Assembly (NCBI GenBank): GCA_039602395.1
Contig: JBCNJP010000012.1
Coordinates: forward strand, 25,238,396 to 25,302,395
DNA from: Deinandra increscens subsp. villosa
Lineage: Eukaryota; Streptophyta; Magnoliopsida; Asterales; Asteraceae
Direction of reading: 5' to 3'
Length of the DNA stretch: 64,000 nt
In this document: one piece after another, positions 62,397 through 64,000 of the stretch
Layout: every line of letters starts with the position of its first letter
Numbering within the stretch: position 1 is the stretch's first letter
Translations under genes and position numbers: made by a program
The notes under the pieces: generated by a model
Database searches by the model: none
What the model was told of the DNA's origin: nothing
Seen by the model: only the letters and a program-made list of their open reading frames with translations

Positions 62397-64000
62397 TTAA
62401 ACGTGCAAATATCGGCTCGAGTCGTCGCAGAAAGTGATGAAATATCTTTTACCACCGCGGGTAAGGATTCCATTCAGTTCACAAATATCTGAGTGGATTA
62501 GTTCTAGTAGTGTAGTGTTACGTTTTTGAACGCTTGGAAAAGGTTTCTTTGTAAATTTTGATTTCACACATGTTTCGCATTTTTCAAAATCTTTATCTTT
62601 CAGTTTTATTAAACCTTTAGTTTGCATGTTTTCAATATTTTTAATATTCGTATGAGCTAAGCGTTTATGCCATAAAGAAATTGAACACGCGATATAATCA
62701 AAAGACATAATAGCATTCAATTCAAAACCAATTACATTTTTTCCAGAAACACGACTAGCCCTAGTGCTAGCACTACCAAAACTACCAACACTACCAACAC
62801 TTTCAATTTCATCATCGCTGTCACTGCTAATATCTATCACTGAAACACCACCATTCACAGAAGATTCTTCACCAAAATCTTCATCTAGTTCTAGGCGATA
62901 CATTCCACCCCTGTTCACTGCACGACCCACATAAACACTGCCACGAGAGAACATCACTTGAAAGTCTTTGATAACCAATTTGAAGCCATTTCGGTCAAAC
63001 TTGTCAGCAGAAACCAATCCCTTTGTGACTCCAGGAACATGGAACACATCATGAAGAATTACCGGTTGACCATTTGCAAAGTTCAATTGCACCGTTCCTT
63101 TACCACGAACCTCCACGCCGTGCCCATCAGCGCATATCACTTCCGTCCCTTCCGGCACAGTTTCGTAAGTGATAAATGCAGCTCTATTTCCATTAACATG
63201 AACGGTGGCCCCAGAATCCAAAAACCATCCCCTACACGCCAAGATGCGTATGCTGCGTTGGGCAACCATATGAATGTTACCCAAATCCACATTAGCCACT
63301 AAATGAGTAATCTCCGCAACAGCATTTGCGGAGGAAGGCGCGGATTTTCTTTGATCACACTCTCTAGCATAATGCCCTGTTTCTCCACAAACATGGCATT
63401 TACCAGATCTTTTCTTCGCCTGGTTGTTGGATTGTTGTGGTTTCTTAAACACTTGCTTTTTCGGTCCCAATGGCTTCTTCCATTTTTGAGCAGATTTCCC
63501 TTTTTGACCAGATCCCCCGGAACCCCAAGATCCCCCAGAACTCCCTGCGGCCAAATGATGAACACTTGTTCCGACTTTATCCCGTTTTTCCCTGTTTCGA
63601 GTCTCCTCCTCAATTCGGAGGTGCTTCAGGAGTTCATCCAAGGAGTAGTCCTCGGATTTATGCATCATTCTCTTGGAAAAGTCTTCCCAAGATGGTGGCA
63701 ACTTTGCAATGATAACTCCAACTTGAAAGATTTCAGGCAAAGGAATGGAAAGAGATGTCAATTTGTTGACCAGAAGTTGAAGCTCACGCACTTGCTCTAA
63801 AATAGATTTCTCGTAACCATCTGAAAATCCAAGTACTTGGCTATAAGGTATTTGTTTGTACCATCCTCATGAGCCTTGTACTTGAGTTCCAAAGCCTTCC
63901 ATAGTTCTTTAGGACTTTTCACCTGCGCGTACAAGTCATAAAGGCGATCAGACAAAGAATTTTTTATATGACCAAGGCAAAGATCTTCTGCTTCCTTTCG
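62397..64000 (-). pseudogene. Copia B gag (partial), protease and integrase N-terminus
   Basis: The open frame 63791-62397 has gag C-terminal helices, RSGKCHVCGETGHYARECDQ (zinc knuckle), WFLDSGATVHVNGN (protease DSG), WHKRLAHTNIKNIENM and CETCVKSKFTKKPF (pre-integrase zinc residues) and HSDICELNG (first integrase Asp), ending at a stop at 62397. Upstream, 64000-63820 encodes gag (YDLYAQVKSPKELWKALE) in another frame, with a 1-bp shift near 63816. The gag start is outside the window. Confidence 0.8.

Larger units (their letters stand above)
45873..64000 (-). mobile_element. Copia B: decayed LTR retrotransposon, split by Copia C, runs off the right edge
   Basis: 3' LTR (45873-46911), purine tract, then RNase H, RT, integrase, protease and gag in order on the minus strand to the window edge. 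Copia C sits in the RT coding sequence with TSD AAACC; removing it joins EQPEGF to VLPGQENKV. Many stops and shifts mark it as old. The 5' LTR and the second TSD are outside the window. Confidence 0.85.

Overview
This is repeat-rich plant nuclear DNA, almost certainly a eudicot and probably Asteraceae. That rests on the intron/exon style, AT-rich intergenic DNA, nested LTR retrotransposons with tRNA-iMet and TGGCGCC primer sites, MULE, hAT, PIF/Harbinger and Helitron elements, and retroelement proteins I recognise from composite-family genomes. No database search was run. The only candidate single-copy host gene is at the left edge: the first coding exon of a rhomboid-like protease on the minus strand (603-889). 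Its remaining exons would lie left of the window.

Layout. 1-4.3 kb: rhomboid exon between two opposed copies of a hAT-type element (one complete, 1944-2245, with an 8-bp TSD), a small Helitron 3' end at 1231, and small relics. 4366-17016: a four-part nest in which every junction has a target-site duplication. A Mutator-like element (9-bp TSD) is split by Copia A (4641-16273, 5-bp TSD, 656-bp LTRs with 4 differences). Copia A in turn carries a second MULE-like element (5769-6756, 10-bp TSD) and a 2.94-kb element with LTR-type ends (9255-12194, 5-bp TSD). 17-18.6 kb: a foldback MITE. 18629-23930: a candidate 5.3-kb Helitron carrying gene-like promoter and exon pieces. 23953-26332: a PIF/Harbinger element with an internally deleted transposase and a second proline-rich/acidic protein. 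27.3-30.1 kb: a Copia gag/protease relic and a decayed C48 (Ulp1-like) peptidase gene in DNA full of a CTATTT-type short motif.

30123-40578 (minus strand): a complete Ty3/Gypsy element of the Tat type with 331-bp LTRs that I read as identical, and TSD AGCAC. Its gag-pol reads as one 1768-codon frame if three phase-consistent introns are removed, two of them inside the second RNase H. An antisense gene of three exons (875 codons) lies between pol and the 3' LTR. Phase agrees at all five introns of the two genes.

40.6-45.9 kb: the flank of that insertion, then an Athila-like 3' end whose LTR has nine imperfect palindromes just upstream of a TATA box. 45873-64000 (minus strand): a decayed Copia B that runs off the right edge. 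Its reverse transcriptase is split by Copia C (48561-61209), a young SIRE-type element with 657-bp LTRs (2 differences) and TSD AAACC, nearly complete gag and pol, and an uninterrupted 1258-aa extra ORF. Copia C is peppered with one 8-bp word, CCGGTTGA or its complement (34 copies counted by eye), in both coding and non-coding parts.

The most promising observations are the multi-intron Gypsy with its spliced antisense gene, the dispersed CCGGTTGA word in Copia C, and the conflict in Copia A between near-identical LTRs and a heavily broken coding region.
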